NCBI GenBank assembly: GCA_020726505.1
Contig: JAHLEZ010000003.1
Span: forward strand, 1,302,001-1,366,000
Source of the DNA: Leptodontidium sp. MPI-SDFR-AT-0119
Lineage: Eukaryota > Ascomycota > Leotiomycetes > Helotiales > Leptodontidiaceae
DNA: 64,000 nucleotides
Reading direction: 5' to 3'
How positions within the stretch are numbered: position 1 is the stretch's first letter; each line of letters opens with the position of its first letter. Shown here piece after piece: positions 27,687 to 38,900 of this stretch. The position numbers were made by a program, and so were the translations under genes. Under the pieces are notes generated by a model, which searched no databases, was not told the DNA's origin, and worked only from the letters and a program-made list of their open reading frames with translations.

Positions 27687-27979
27687 TGTTAGATTTTGAC
27701 TTCGGTAACTCGTGCCGATTCTACGCTGGAGAATAGCCAAAGTAATCTCCACTGCTTACGCGGCCCGGAAATTACTCTCGTATTCGATTACGTAGTCCGT
27801 AAGAGCCACGTAATCGATTACGTAGTTGTCGAAGCCTCTAGAGAAGCTATTATTGTGTATATAACTACTGAAGAGCCCTTATGGCTCTTCTCTCAAGCAA
27901 GCAAGCAATCTACTTTGTCTCTAATCACGTGTTCACCTACTGCGCTTCCTATCTTCTGATTGGCTCACCTATTTTCACA
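27687..27979 (+). repeat. Solo LTR S1a (293 bp), weakly mutated
   Basis: Begins TGTTAGATTTTGACTTCGG and ends TTTTCACA, with 5-bp duplication ccttc on both sides (27682-27686, 27980-27984), inserted in A1. Unlike its surroundings it is rich in CpA and TpG. An open frame across it is a by-product of low mutation, not a gene. A second copy lies inverted at 31616. It contains the 16-bp palindrome ACGTAATCGATTACGT (27808-27823). Confidence 0.85.
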
Positions 27980-29067
27980 CCTTCGCGAACTATAAGTTAA
28001 TTAATATATATTAAAGTCCTTTCTTTAAGTTATTTATTTACTATTTAAGGCGTAAGTTTAAGGCCTTGACGTCGTCCTTTGTCGAATCTTAATATTACGC
28101 TACGACCGAGAAGTTAAATGTTACTACCGGCTAATATATAATAGTAAAATAAGTTACACGAGCTCGCTACTCTTTATAGACCTTCTTATAGTCCTCTTTT
28201 TTAGCGTCAACTAACTCTAGCCTTACTCCCTAACCCTTTTAAGACATATAAAAGTTATTTTTGTTTATAGTAATAATATGCTTATTAAACGTAATAGTTT
28301 TAATAAGGAATAGTACTTATATTAACTTTATTATAAAACCGGCTTTAATAATCTTATTTTACTCTCTTACTAAGAAGTCTTTATTTCTTAAAATTAAAGT
28401 ATTATTTATTTATATCCTTACGACTCTAAAGTCATAGCTTTCCTTAATACTAATTAGTAAGTATAAGTCGTATATTGATATTTTTATTTATAAGTTCTTT
28501 ATATAATATTTATAATACGTATTAAACTGATAGTTTTTAGACTTAAGTATACTGTATAATAGTAGTACTACTATAAATACTATACTAAGAGGAAAATCCC
28601 TAGTAATCTCTTTTAATAACTATATAAAAATGTCTTAAAGAAGCCTTATCTTTGCCTAAACGTAGGCTTAAGTAATGTCCTTAATAACTAGATAGGATTC
28701 GGATTAATTTCAAAGGCGATTTAAGTATATAATAATAGCGGCTAAAAATATAAGTAACTACTAACTAAATCGTTAAATTATTAGAAATTAAGTTAAAATC
28801 TCTTTCTTCTCTTTATTATTAAAGTATTAAATTACTAGTCTTAACTTCTTATATAAAGCTAACGTTTCCTTGCCTTTAACTTTGTTTACTATTCTTAACT
28901 TAAAGATGTGATAGCCTCTTACTCTAAGGTCGTTCTTATAAATAAGTACAAAAATACTCCTTTTAATAAGTACTTTATATTCTGTCCTTCAAGACTATTA
29001 AAATAATAGCTTAAGTATAATAATCTTCCCTTTAATATAAAGTTTAATAAATAACTCCTAGTCCCTC

Positions 29068-29229
29068 TGTCACATTTTGACTATTTGCATACCTCACTCT
29101 TCTAAAGGCAGAGTGAGAGTAAGTTTATATATATAAGGGAGAGCTTCGAGAGCTTTCCATGTGTTGACAAATCAAGGCTTCTAGAGCCTTCGGCATTCAC
29201 GTGACTCTTGGATCACATGAAATCCAACA
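29068..29229 (+). repeat. Solo LTR S2 (162 bp), weakly mutated
   Basis: TGTCACATTTTGAC...ATCCAACA with duplication ccctc at 29063-29067 and 29230-29234. The empty site is preserved in A2 near 23350 and A3 near 53570. CpA and TpG are frequent inside. Its start resembles S1 (ATTTTGACT), so the two may be related families. Confidence 0.85.
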
Positions 29230-30459
29230 CCCTCGTCTTCTTCTTAATTAAAAATACTTTAATATTGTAATCGTTATTAATAATTAATAAATTTAATATA
29301 TATTTTATAAGTGGAATTTCGATAGCGATTTAAGGTAGATTTAGTGTTATTTTAGTAGCGTTTTTAAATCGGGGATTTTAGATGTTACTTATAAATATCC
29401 TTTAATAAGTTTTCTTTTTATTATTTAATACTAAAGGTATTTGTCTTAAAGGGATAAATTATAATTAATTAAAACGTACGTATTTTCTTATTTCTTATAT
29501 TAATCTTATATAATTCTCCCTTTATGTTTAAAAAATTATAAGATTTTATTTATCCTTTACCTTTTTAATACATTAAAACTTAATTATTAAGGTAAAAATC
29601 GTAAATATAAGTAGTTCTAGGGCGGTTTTGTATAGTTAACGTATTATTAACTTTACGTATAATATAAATTTTTCGTACTTTCTTTATAGCTTTCTTAATT
29701 ATAGCCGCACGTTACTCGACTAATAGATTTAGGAGGTTTAACTTCTTTATTTTAAAGTATACGCCGAAAATAAGTAATATAAGGATAAGCCTATTAAGTT
29801 TAATTATATCGTTCACTACTTTTACTACTATTTATAGTCGATCTTTATCGCTTAATTTAGGGTGCTCTTCTATAACGATTTCATAAGCACGGCGTAATAG
29901 GCGGTAGTATTACTTAACTTTACTAATTAAATAGTGTGCCTTAATAAATACTAACTTAAAAGTATTACCTATAAATCTAAGTGTATTCTAAAACTCCTTA
30001 GAATTAAAATTAATGTTATAAACGTATACGACGAAATCTAAAGGTCTAAAATATATATTAATTTATATTAACTTAAATACGTTAAAGGTGGCCTAAGCCG
30101 TAACCGAACCGGAGGCCTTTCGAAGTAGTTTCGCCGTACTAAAACCTGTTGTCTTATTTATTATATAAAGGGTATATTATTCTCTAGACATTATAATATC
30201 GACGTAGATTATATAATTAAAGTCGACGTCGTCTTGTAATTTAAAGTGAAACTTATATAAAGTATTTAAATATTTTTAATAATACTCACATATCTCTTTA
30301 ACCCTTAATATAACTTCTGAGTTATACTTATAACTAACTTAATCTAATAAGTACTAAAGACGTCTTATTAAAGGGTGTCTAAAACGACTATAAAGCCGAC
30401 GTATTTCTAATTTAATTAGATAGTATATATTTATTATTCCGGTCGAAGTGTCTAGTAAT

Positions 30460-30761
30460 TGTTACGACTTACGATGCGCCTCGTATTCTAACCGACACGG
30501 GCTCGTAACATCGCTGGCTATGCGACGGCGCTAAGCCTAATAGGGAAGACTAGGTGGCGAGCCTGCGATATATTAACGTGAATAGCACTCGACTACGCTA
30601 GGCCCTATTAGGAGGGTCCTTTATATATATATACTCGAGCCCTCCCTTACAGAAAGCTCTCCTTTCTTCCTTGTCTTTTCTTCTCGATTCTAAGCGTAAT
30701 TAAAGGCCTAAATATATAGCTAAAATCAACTTATTATATTAACCTCTTATTAGCCGTAATA
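30460..30761 (+). repeat. LTR of Gypsy C1 (302 bp)
   Basis: Starts TGTTACGACTTACG and ends GCCGTAATA, probably CGTAACA before RIP. The 5' half is little mutated. It matches the C2 LTRs in reverse orientation. Confidence 0.9.
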
Positions 30762-31615
30762 TAAGAAAAAACTAATACCCCTTTATTATAAAGCGTTATA
30801 TTTTACTTAGTCTTGCGCCTTATCGACTTACCCTTATAATAAGTTAATAACGAGCTTTAATACCTTAGCCTATTTAATAAATAAGCACCTCTTTACCCTC
30901 GTAATAGACTGTCTTAGAGAAAGCTAAATATTCTCTCGCAATTAACTTACCTTGCCGTAACTTAACGCGCGCCCCTGTTTCGAACGTATATTTAATTAAT
31001 AAATTAATTAATAACCTTAAATACCCCTTAACCCCACTTTATTACCTTTACCGACTTCTCCCCCTTATCAGCGAAGCTCTAAAGAAAGAAGTGCCTTTAT
31101 ATAACTAAGCTTTATTAATAACACTTTTATTCCTTTAATAAAGACTTTATTAAAAAAATTAGAGAACTTTGACGGGTTCGACTTAGAATTAGAGGACAAA
31201 CCCTAGCGTTTCTTCGACGTATTACTAGAGCTTACCGATATAAAAGGCCTTACCCCCGCTTAATAAGCTGAGTTAAATTAACTAATTAAGGACTTCGTTA
31301 GCTTTATTATCGCCGCCGCTATTACTTAGGCCTTTATTTAATATACTATTAATAACCCCTATTAAGAAACTTATACTTCCTCCCCTTCTTCCGACTAGTT
31401 AACTCGTACTTTTATAGTTAACCTCTAGTTAATCGCCGACTATTACTTACTAAAGTTAAATATATTAATTTTAGTAATAAAGCCTTTTAAAGTTAAGTAC
31501 CCCCGACTCCCCTTTAGTAATTATAAGGGAAATATTAAATATAATACTTAAAAGATAAAAATAAAGCTATTCTTAAAAAAGTACTTTAATAACTTCAAGA
31601 GTAAAATGTCTTAAG
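30460..31615 (+). mobile_element. Gypsy C1 fragment: LTR plus gag start
   Basis: A family C LTR in plus orientation followed by gag-like sequence colinear with the minus-strand gag of C2. Shared readings include A-D-Y-Y-L-L-K-L-N, then V-K-Y-P-R-x-x-F-S-N-Y-K-G. It is truncated at 31615 by the S1b LTR; pol and the second LTR are missing. Confidence 0.8.
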
Positions 31616-31900
31616 TGTGAAAATAGGTGGGCCAATCAGAAGAGAGGAAGCGCAGTAGGTGAACACGTGATTAGAGACAAAGTAGATTGCTTGCTTAAGA
31701 GAAGAGCCATAAGGGCTCTTCGGTAGTTATATACAATATTAGCTTCTCTAGAAGCTTCGACGACTACGTAATCGATTACGTGGCTCTTACGGACTACGTA
31801 ATCGAATACGAGAGTAATTTCCGGGCCGCGTAAGCAGTGGAGATTACTCCGGCTATTCTCGCGTAGAATCGGCACGAGTTACCGAAGTCAAAATCTAACA
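31616..31900 (-). repeat. Solo LTR S1b (285 bp), inverted copy of S1a
   Basis: Reverse complement of 27687-27979 with few differences, including the same 16-bp palindrome (31766-31781). Flanks ttaag and tatga do not form a duplication, so it probably marks a recombination joint between C1 and the following gag fragment. Confidence 0.8.
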
Positions 31901-31904
31901 TATG

Positions 31905-32900
31905 ATTATTAGAAGAATTCCTTAAATAAAAAGTCCTCTTTTAGAACTAATTTTGTGTTATGCGATCTAGAAATCGTTATGCCTTCCCGTAAAATTATTT
32001 CTTTATTAAGTTGTAATTATAATTATACGAACGATTTTATAAGTAAGTGCTAACTTCCCTCGTTCGTACGGTTATAGTAATTACAAATTATAAGTTTACG
32101 TATAGCCCTTTAAATGTTTATATAAGCTTATATAATACTAGATTATACTCTTTTACTCTACGACATACGTTTAGTACTTAATCGCGAAGATTATACTTTA
32201 TTTAATACTCCCTTAATAAGCCGCGTTACGCCGTATAAAGAGAATTAAACATGATTTCTAAGTATTCTAACTAAGACTTCTCTAGGTTCTTTATAATCGT
32301 AGAGATTAATATAGTCTCTCTTTACTTAGACAAGTACTTTTGCTAATTCTCTTTAGTCTTAAAGTAATTCCGAGTTATACGAATTATTATAAAGAAATCG
32401 TATAAACGTCCTGTAATTTTATTGTAATAAAAATCCGCTACTCGTCCTTTTAATATAATCGAGAATACTAAGTAATACTAGTTACTTAAGATTCTAATCT
32501 TTGTATAATAATCGAAGAAGACCTAAAAACGAATATTTAGAATATCGTATTATTCTTTATTATACTTCCGACTTTTATTACTATAGACCTTTATTAGGTC
32601 CGTTAATAACCGTAAGTTTAAGATGATTGTCTAAGACTTATATAATACGATCGGTTTCGGCGGAGGAGCTCTCGAGGTTAGTAGATTATCTTTATATAAA
32701 TGTTGTCTTAATAGTCGTTTGACGGTTTTGTAGGTTTAGTCCCGACTTAAAAGGTTATTATTTAAGGCTAAATGTGGCGTAAGACTAAAACGTTTATACG
32801 CTAAGTAGCGTTATTTAGTTATTTAACCTTTGTTTAATAATAAAGACTTTATTAAGTTTACGTACGAAGTTTAGTTAGAATTAACTATGTTCTTGTTTAA
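31905..32900 (-). pseudogene. Retrotransposon gag fragment of another LTR family
   Basis: Minus-strand reading with the fungal gag pattern V-A-D-F-Y-Y-N-K-I-T-G-R-L-Y-D-F, then K-Y-L-S-K, then L-E-Y-L-E-I-M-F-N-S-L, and L-R-D near the end of the block, followed by L-V-L-Y-K-L. This is the capsid-like block I know from many fungal LTR elements. Several RIP-type stops interrupt it. The element's pol is not in the window. Confidence 0.7.
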
Positions 32901-32904
32901 AACG

Positions 32905-33098
32905 TGTCGTGCAGAAGAAGAGCATTAGCTCAGGGGTTTGAAAGATTTTACGATTAGATGAGGTTCTAGAAAGTGTGTTTAAAGATTAATTAAATTAAGC
33001 GTTGTCCTCTTGAAGAGAGGAGCTAGAGACTAGGTTTATATACCTGGAGTGTTTACGCAAGCATGCACCAGACTAAAGAACTGCGCTAGTGCGCGACA
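32905..33098 (+). repeat. Solo LTR S3 (194 bp), weakly mutated
   Basis: TGTCGTGCAGAAG...GTGCGCGACA with duplication aaacg at 32900-32904 and 33099-33103. High CpA/TpG content against a RIP background. It lies at the start of the gag remnant. No second copy in the window. Confidence 0.8.
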
Positions 33099-33103
33099 AA
33101 ACG

Positions 33104-34036
33104 ACATAGGGCGAAGAACTTAGATATTATCCGAACGTTTAAGGCTATTACCAAGTTATTTAAATTAGCTCTAAGAATAAGTTCTTTACTTCTTAAGTTT
33201 ATATAATTAAAGAATCTCTAAAATTGTTCGAAATAGCGTGTCTCGCTAGTAATTCGCTTTGTATAATTAAAGTCGAAGTACCTTGCCGGTTTCTATTTTG
33301 CCCTTAGGATTTTTATTAAGTATAAGTCCTTCGATTTTAATTTATTTATTTATATAGTTTCTCTTCTTTTAAAATATCTGCTAACGTTTAAGTATATAAG
33401 ATAAACCCCCTTTACTCTCGTACTTATACTCTATAATTAAGAAGGTATATACGAAGATCTTTAATAGCTTCCCGAGATTTAATAATAAATATATCTTTTG
33501 TTTATCTTTTAAAGCCTTCCTTAAATTCTTCTTAAAGTCTGTAGTCTTAAAACTCTTTTTGGCAGTATTATACGAAGACTAAGGTAATATAGTTATTAAC
33601 TCGCTTAAGCGTTTAATACTCGTCGTTCGTAAAGTCAAAGAGTTCCTCTTATACTTTTATATTTAATAAGTAAGTAACCTTTAGTAGTAGAATTATTATA
33701 TCCTTCTTCGTATAAAGGTTAATAAAAGTTGTCTAGTCGTATTTATATTTCGTAAATCCTTAGATTATACGAATCGTCTTCTTTTATTAATCGCCGACGT
33801 AAGGTTTAATTAGTTTACCTCTTTAGTTTATCTTTCCCATTATTGTCGTACAAAAGTATTACCTAATTATTTTATAATTATTTAACTAAGGTTCGATACT
33901 TAATATTAGGGTAATAAAGAATATAACAAGTGAAGTTTAATTAAGTATATTTTATATATCCCTTTCGTATAAAAGGGAAAGCTACCTTAAATACATTAAG
34001 TACTAAACCCTATAACTTGTATAAGTATTACTTATA
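33104..34036. repeat. Degenerate RIP DNA, unidentified
   Basis: AT-rich, RIP-mutated, with no family recognised. On the minus strand a stop-ridden reading with E-G-L-I-L-N-K-N-P-K-G-K-I-E-T-G-K near 33300 may belong to the same element as the gag fragment to its left. Confidence 0.4.
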
Positions 34037-34125
34037 TGACGTACAAAAAGCGGACCCGCTGTCTATAGACTGCGTATTTAGTTATATAACTTCTTTACTA
34101 CACGCTACGTGATTTTTGCGCAATA
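34037..34125 (-). repeat. 89-bp terminal repeat, left, TRIM copy 1
   Basis: Matches 34461-34549 over its full length apart from transitions; carries AGCGGACCCGCTGTC with the small palindrome AGCGGACCCGCT-like core. Confidence 0.85.
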
Positions 34126-34460
34126 TACTCCTTAGAGGCGGCGAAATAATAATCTTATCTCCGGCGTCTTTAAATACCTCTCTAGCGTATAACTAATTAA
34201 TTAGCCTATAGCCTATCGCCTACGACTAATTAATAATACAATTAAGTAGCCCCACGAAATAGGCTTAGCGCTTATTTCGTTATATAATAAGCGAAGGTAT
34301 ATCTGGCGTTTTACTGTTTAAGTAAAAACTTCGCTTAAGACAGAAATCTTAGTTCGCTTAAAGTAAGCCGGCCGAAGCTCGGCAAAGAGTAAAGTATAAA
34401 AAAAACCTAGGGACGTAGCTCTTATAACGTAACTCGTAAAAATAAGCTGTGGCTTTTAAC

Positions 34461-34549
34461 TAACGTATAAAAAGCGGACCCGCTGTCTATAGACTGCGTA
34501 TTTAGCTATATAACCTCTTTACTCCACGCCACGTGATTTCTACGTAACA
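34461..34549 (-). repeat. 89-bp terminal repeat, right, TRIM copy 1
   Basis: Partner of 34037-34125; keeps CACGTG and ends ACGTAACA, followed by the ttata duplication. Confidence 0.85.
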
Positions 34550-34670
34550 TTATATAAAACTAGGAGGTAAGGTATAAAACTAAGCTTTATTAGGCTAAGA
34601 GAGACGACTATCTTTAAAAGCTGTCAGAGTAAGAAAATGCCCCTTAGCTAAGGCTATCCCAACAATTTTA
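34550..34670. repeat. Short RIP spacer between TRIM-1 and C3
   Basis: Continues the sequence interrupted by TRIM-1. No feature recognised; its right edge is the end of recognisable similarity to the C2 pol 3' region. Confidence 0.4.
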
Positions 34671-37600
34671 TATAACCTTAAAACTAAGGATACTTTTAAT
34701 TTCTTACTTATTTTACTTAAGTAGTAACTAAATAAGTGCCGGCGTAGCTCTAGTTTATCTTAGTAAGGGGTTGTCGACGTACTTATAAAGCGAGTATAAG
34801 TAGAAAACAAGGTAAATTAATTAGTCCTCTAATAGTTTAATTCTTTAACTCTCTCTTTCCTTAGCGATTACTTTAATTAGGCCGTATTACTTATTAAAGA
34901 GCTTCCTTAAAGGTCAGACGACATTCTAGTTCTAAGTGTCGACTAGTACTAAGTCGCTAACGACTTAATTGACGGCGCGTCGTCCGCGGTTTATTAATTA
35001 TTTTCTTTTCTTTTATTAATCTTTTAAAGACGATTATACGACTTTTATAACTTCCTTTATTTATATTATTACTTATAAAGCCTCTTCGCGATTAAGTTTC
35101 TTTATTAGTATAACTAAAGGTTTTAAGTTAATTAAGTCTTAGGAAGTCTTTGGCTTAACGCTATTAAGTAATTAAAAAGGAGATAAGCGGCCTAAGGACT
35201 CGTGTAATAACGTTAATTAGGCGATATTTATAATTAATAAGAGGTTACTCTAATTATCTTAATAGTAATAATAAAAAGGATAAAGCTATTACTTAATATA
35301 TTAATTCGTTACTTTTATTTAGCCGTTAACGTTTAAATTATACGCCGTTATTAACTTTACTTTAGTCTTAAAGATACGACAGTACTCTTTCTAAAAAGAA
35401 GAGACAAACTAAAGTCCTCGGTCTAAGACAATAAAATCCGGTATACTAAAGTGTTAGGTCTAATAAACAAGAAAAAAAATAACTATACCCTTCGCGGTAA
35501 TTATATTATTATAAGATATCAAGACTAACTTCTTAAATAGGCGGTCGACAATAATTATAACGAAGTTATAGTCGTACTTATTTAATAGTAGCTTTATAAA
35601 GTCTATTATAAAGTGTTAGTACGGCTAAGTAAGGATTAATAAGAAGTATAAGAAACTAAGAGTCTTATCTCTTTTAGCCTTTTATTAAGAGTAATTACAG
35701 TTTGCTACGTATTAAGTTATATCCGTAGTAAGGCCATTTTAATAGTATTTACGACTTAGTAATACCTTTATCTTTCTAATTCCCGCGTATACTATTAAAA
35801 GTTAGGAATATATATAATAAATAAGTGTTATGTAAAGCTCCGGCGGTTTTAAGGGCACTTCTAGGCGTCCTTAAAAAAGTAACTTATCGTTTACTAACTC
35901 GTAATTTAATAACTATTCCCTAGCTTTTTATTAAAGAGGCTTTAATAAAAGCAAGGACTTATTAATTAAAAGTACTTAATCAATAATATCGTATTTCGCG
36001 ATATTATAAGCTATTATAAAGTTAAGGTTTAACTCTTCCGGCGTAAGGATTTCTAAGTCGATTAATACTCTTATATTAAGCTTAAGTTCTAGCTTTAACT
36101 TATTACGTGGCTTAACATTATAGTCCGGGATTATAGCCTTTATAAGTATTAGGGGTATTGTCTTTACGACTTTAATATAAGCGTTTATAAGATTAATAGT
36201 AGAAAGCTAAAAGTCACTAGCGACTCGTGAGTCGATTTTATTAGTCGGAATTAATTATTAACTATAGATAGCCCGCTTACGTGCCTTTATAATCGTGAGG
36301 TCTTAATCTTGTCGAGACAAGGTATTAATCAACGTATTAGTCGTCTTAATATAATATATAATCGTGAAATAAAAGTTTATAAAGAACTTAATTTATTAAA
36401 CTTACTTAGCTATAAAGTCTTTAATAGTTATAAAGTACTTTAGGGCTTAGTAGTTTATATAAATAAGGACTTTCTTTAAGTACTTAAGAGCTTTAAGTAA
36501 TATTATTTAAATAACTAGAAAATCGCTAGTATCTCTTTGTCGTAAATTAAGTAATTAAGCTTAAAGTCCGTTATAGTTTTAGAGAAGTATCTTATAAAGT
36601 AAAAGGTGTCGTCTTCTTAAAGTTAAAATAAAACTTTAGCGACGACTTTATTCGAGGAATTAGTCTTTAGTCGCGTTTACTTAGTAAAGTCGTAGTAACG
36701 AAGAACTAGCGTAAACTAAAGGGCTTCTTAGAGAGTCTCTTAGGCGTTTTTATAAGTGTTATTAAAGACAAAGGGAACGTCCTTTTTAGTAAGTATTATA
36801 AGGGGTCGTATAATATAACTATAGTCTTTAATAAACTAGTAATAAAAGTTATAAAAGTTAAAATAACTTTATATACTTTGTATATTATTAGTGTATTATT
36901 AGTCTTTAATTATATTAATCTTCTTTAAGTTTACTTTTATACCCTCGACTTTAATAATAAATCTTAAAAATCTTATCTTTTATACGCTAAACTTAGACTT
37001 CTTAATATCGGCTTAGAGTCCGTGTACTTATAATATTACTATTACTTTCTTAACGTAGACTTCGTGTTCTTTAAAAGTAAACGAATATATTAAAATGTTG
37101 TTTATATAAGCCGCGTAGAAGTTATTAAAGTACTTTATAAGAATATTATTAATAGAACACTAAAAAGTCGCTGGACTATTAATAAGGCTAAAAGGAAGGA
37201 CCTTATACTTATATATATTATATTAAGTATAAAAGGTCGTATAGTCTTTACTCTTAGGGGATATACAAATATAATAAAAGGCTTATTAAATTAAGCTTAT
37301 AAAAACCTTTATCTTATAAATACGTGTTATTATCTCATTAATTAGGGGAATTAAGTATAAGTCCTTCTTTAATAAGGCATTTAACTTCCGGTAATCGACG
37401 TATAGCCAAAGACTACCGTCGGCTTTCTTAATAAAGAGAATAAAGGCCGTATATAATACACTAAAGAGTTTAATAAAACCTTTATATAGGTTATTAATAA
37501 TATACTACTTAGTCTTTAATAACTATTCTTTAGTTATACGCTAGAGAGGTTTAAAAAATAAGTCGTTTTCCTTAATAAGCTCGATCTAATAGTCTACGCC

Positions 37601-38583
37601 TTAGTAATATATTAGTAGTTCGTTAAAAGCTCGCCGGGAGAAGAGAAAAGTATACTCTTAATACTTAATAAGAAGCTTCTTACTTATTAGTTCATTATCT
37701 TACGCGTACTTAGCCTTTAAGGCCTCCTTTAAAGTTAAGTCTCTATTTATTAATATTAGCTCGACACTTAATTAGTCTAAGGCCTCTCGCCGGCGACGAG
37801 TTAACTCTTAATCGATCTCTTATATTAACGTTACAAAAGTCTTTATTTTATTTTTCTTAGCTCTCTTAAGTCAGAGGTACGTAATAAATATTACTATTAT
37901 TAATATAAAAAAGATCTCTATAATAAGTGCCTTTAGTTAATAGTTCGCTAAAGAAACTTTATAAGCTCTCTCGTCTTTAAGTAATAATCTTAAATCACGG
38001 GATATCGAAGGGTTTAATTAATCCTTTATAATACACAAGCGTTCTTTAACCTCTTTAATAAAGCTCGAGGGTCAAGTCGGCGAGACGCCGGCAGTAAGTC
38101 GTATAAAAACCTTTAACTTAAAAGAATCGTTAAGTGCCGTAATCTTAGCTTACCTTCGGCGGTAATTATTTGTGTTTATAAGGGTATTCCTTCGTTTTAT
38201 ATTAAGTTAGTGAGACTTAATAATTAATTTGTTAAAACGGCTAATATTAATAAAGACTCGCTAATTAAAGTACAACTAAATAAGTATATTTAATAATTAT
38301 TTTAGCCGATTACGGTTCTTTATATATAATTACTTTAAATTATAATACTCGAGGAATTTCCGACTAATTAAGACGTTAGTATTTCTTAAGTCAATTATTA
38401 AAAAGGGGAAGTTAATTCGCCGGCGGTTAATTGTTAAAATAAGTAAAACGGCCGTATTAATTAACTTGCCTTTCTTATTATTATAATTAATTAAGACGAT
38501 TAATTAAGGGAGTAATATAAAAAAAATATTAAATTACTTAACAAGTTAGTATATAAAAGAGGTTTTAATAATACTAAAAATAT
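34671..38583 (-). mobile_element. Gypsy C3 pol fragment
   Basis: Colinear with C2 positions about 39150-43005 plus 43517-43573, same orientation, so it carries integrase, RNase H and reverse transcriptase of Ty3/Gypsy type without LTRs. The RT active site (near 37080-37115) reads Y-I-N-N instead of Y-I-D-D, both Asp codons changed by G-to-A. It preserves the empty site of TRIM-2 near 38516-38545. The right end stops abruptly at the C2 LTR. Confidence 0.8.
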
Positions 38584-38884
38584 TGTTACGGCTGGCCAGA
38601 GGTTGATACTGCGAGTTAACTCAAGCTTTATATTTAGACCTAAGGCTACGCTTAGAATCGAGAAGAAAAGACAAGGAGGAAAAGAGAGCTCTCCGTAAGG
38701 GAGGGCTCGAGTATATATATATAAAGGACCCTCTTAATAGGGCCTAACGTAGTCGAGTACTATTTACGTCAATATATCGTAGGCTCGCCACTTAGTCTTT
38801 CTTATTAGGCTTAGCGCCGTCGTATAGTTAGCGATATTACGAGCCGTGTTAATTAGAATGCGAGGCGTATCATAAGTCGTAATA
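38584..38884 (-). repeat. 3' LTR of Gypsy C2 (301 bp)
   Basis: TGTTACGGCTGGCC...GTCGTAATA on plus; RIP-mutated version of the LTR at 45393. Confidence 0.9.
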
Positions 38885-38900
38885 TTACCCCCCCCTCTTA
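38885..38900 (-). other. Polypurine tract of Gypsy C2
   Basis: Minus strand TAAGAGGGGGGGGTAA, abutting the 3' LTR. This is the plus-strand primer site for reverse transcription. Nearly identical to the tract of Gypsy D at 61453. Confidence 0.75.

Larger units (their letters stand above)
10726..30459 (-). mobile_element. Copia element A1, 3' part, heavily interrupted
   Basis: The oldest copy of Copia family A here, oriented on the minus strand. Its pieces are 10726-12169, 19299-20015, 27564-27686, 27980-29067 and 29230-30459, recognised by colinear similarity to intact copies A2 and A3. It was split by Copia B (12170), by A2 of its own family (20016) and by solo LTRs at 27687 and 29068. The RNase H part (19755-20006) keeps the Copia pattern S-E-L-Y and Y-I-D-Y-L-S-L-Y-K. 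The right part holds reverse transcriptase and integrase remnants. It stops at the C1 LTR, and its gag and 5' LTR are absent from the window. Confidence 0.85.
34037..34549 (-). mobile_element. TRIM-like miniature LTR element, copy 1 (513 bp)
   Basis: Two 89-bp direct terminal repeats (34037-34125, 34461-34549) enclose about 335 bp without coding capacity, with duplication ttata at 34032-34036 and 34550-34554. Ends on plus are TGACGTA...CGTAACA. A G-rich tract at the inner edge of the left repeat suggests minus orientation. It is too small to encode any protein and so depends on an autonomous LTR element. Confidence 0.85.

Noticed and set aside
27696..27959. 87-codon open frame with a paralogous 79-codon frame at 31636-31875
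   Set aside because: Both lie within the S1 solo LTR copies, on opposite strands; openness reflects low RIP, and the LTR has duplications and TG...CA ends. Not a gene family.
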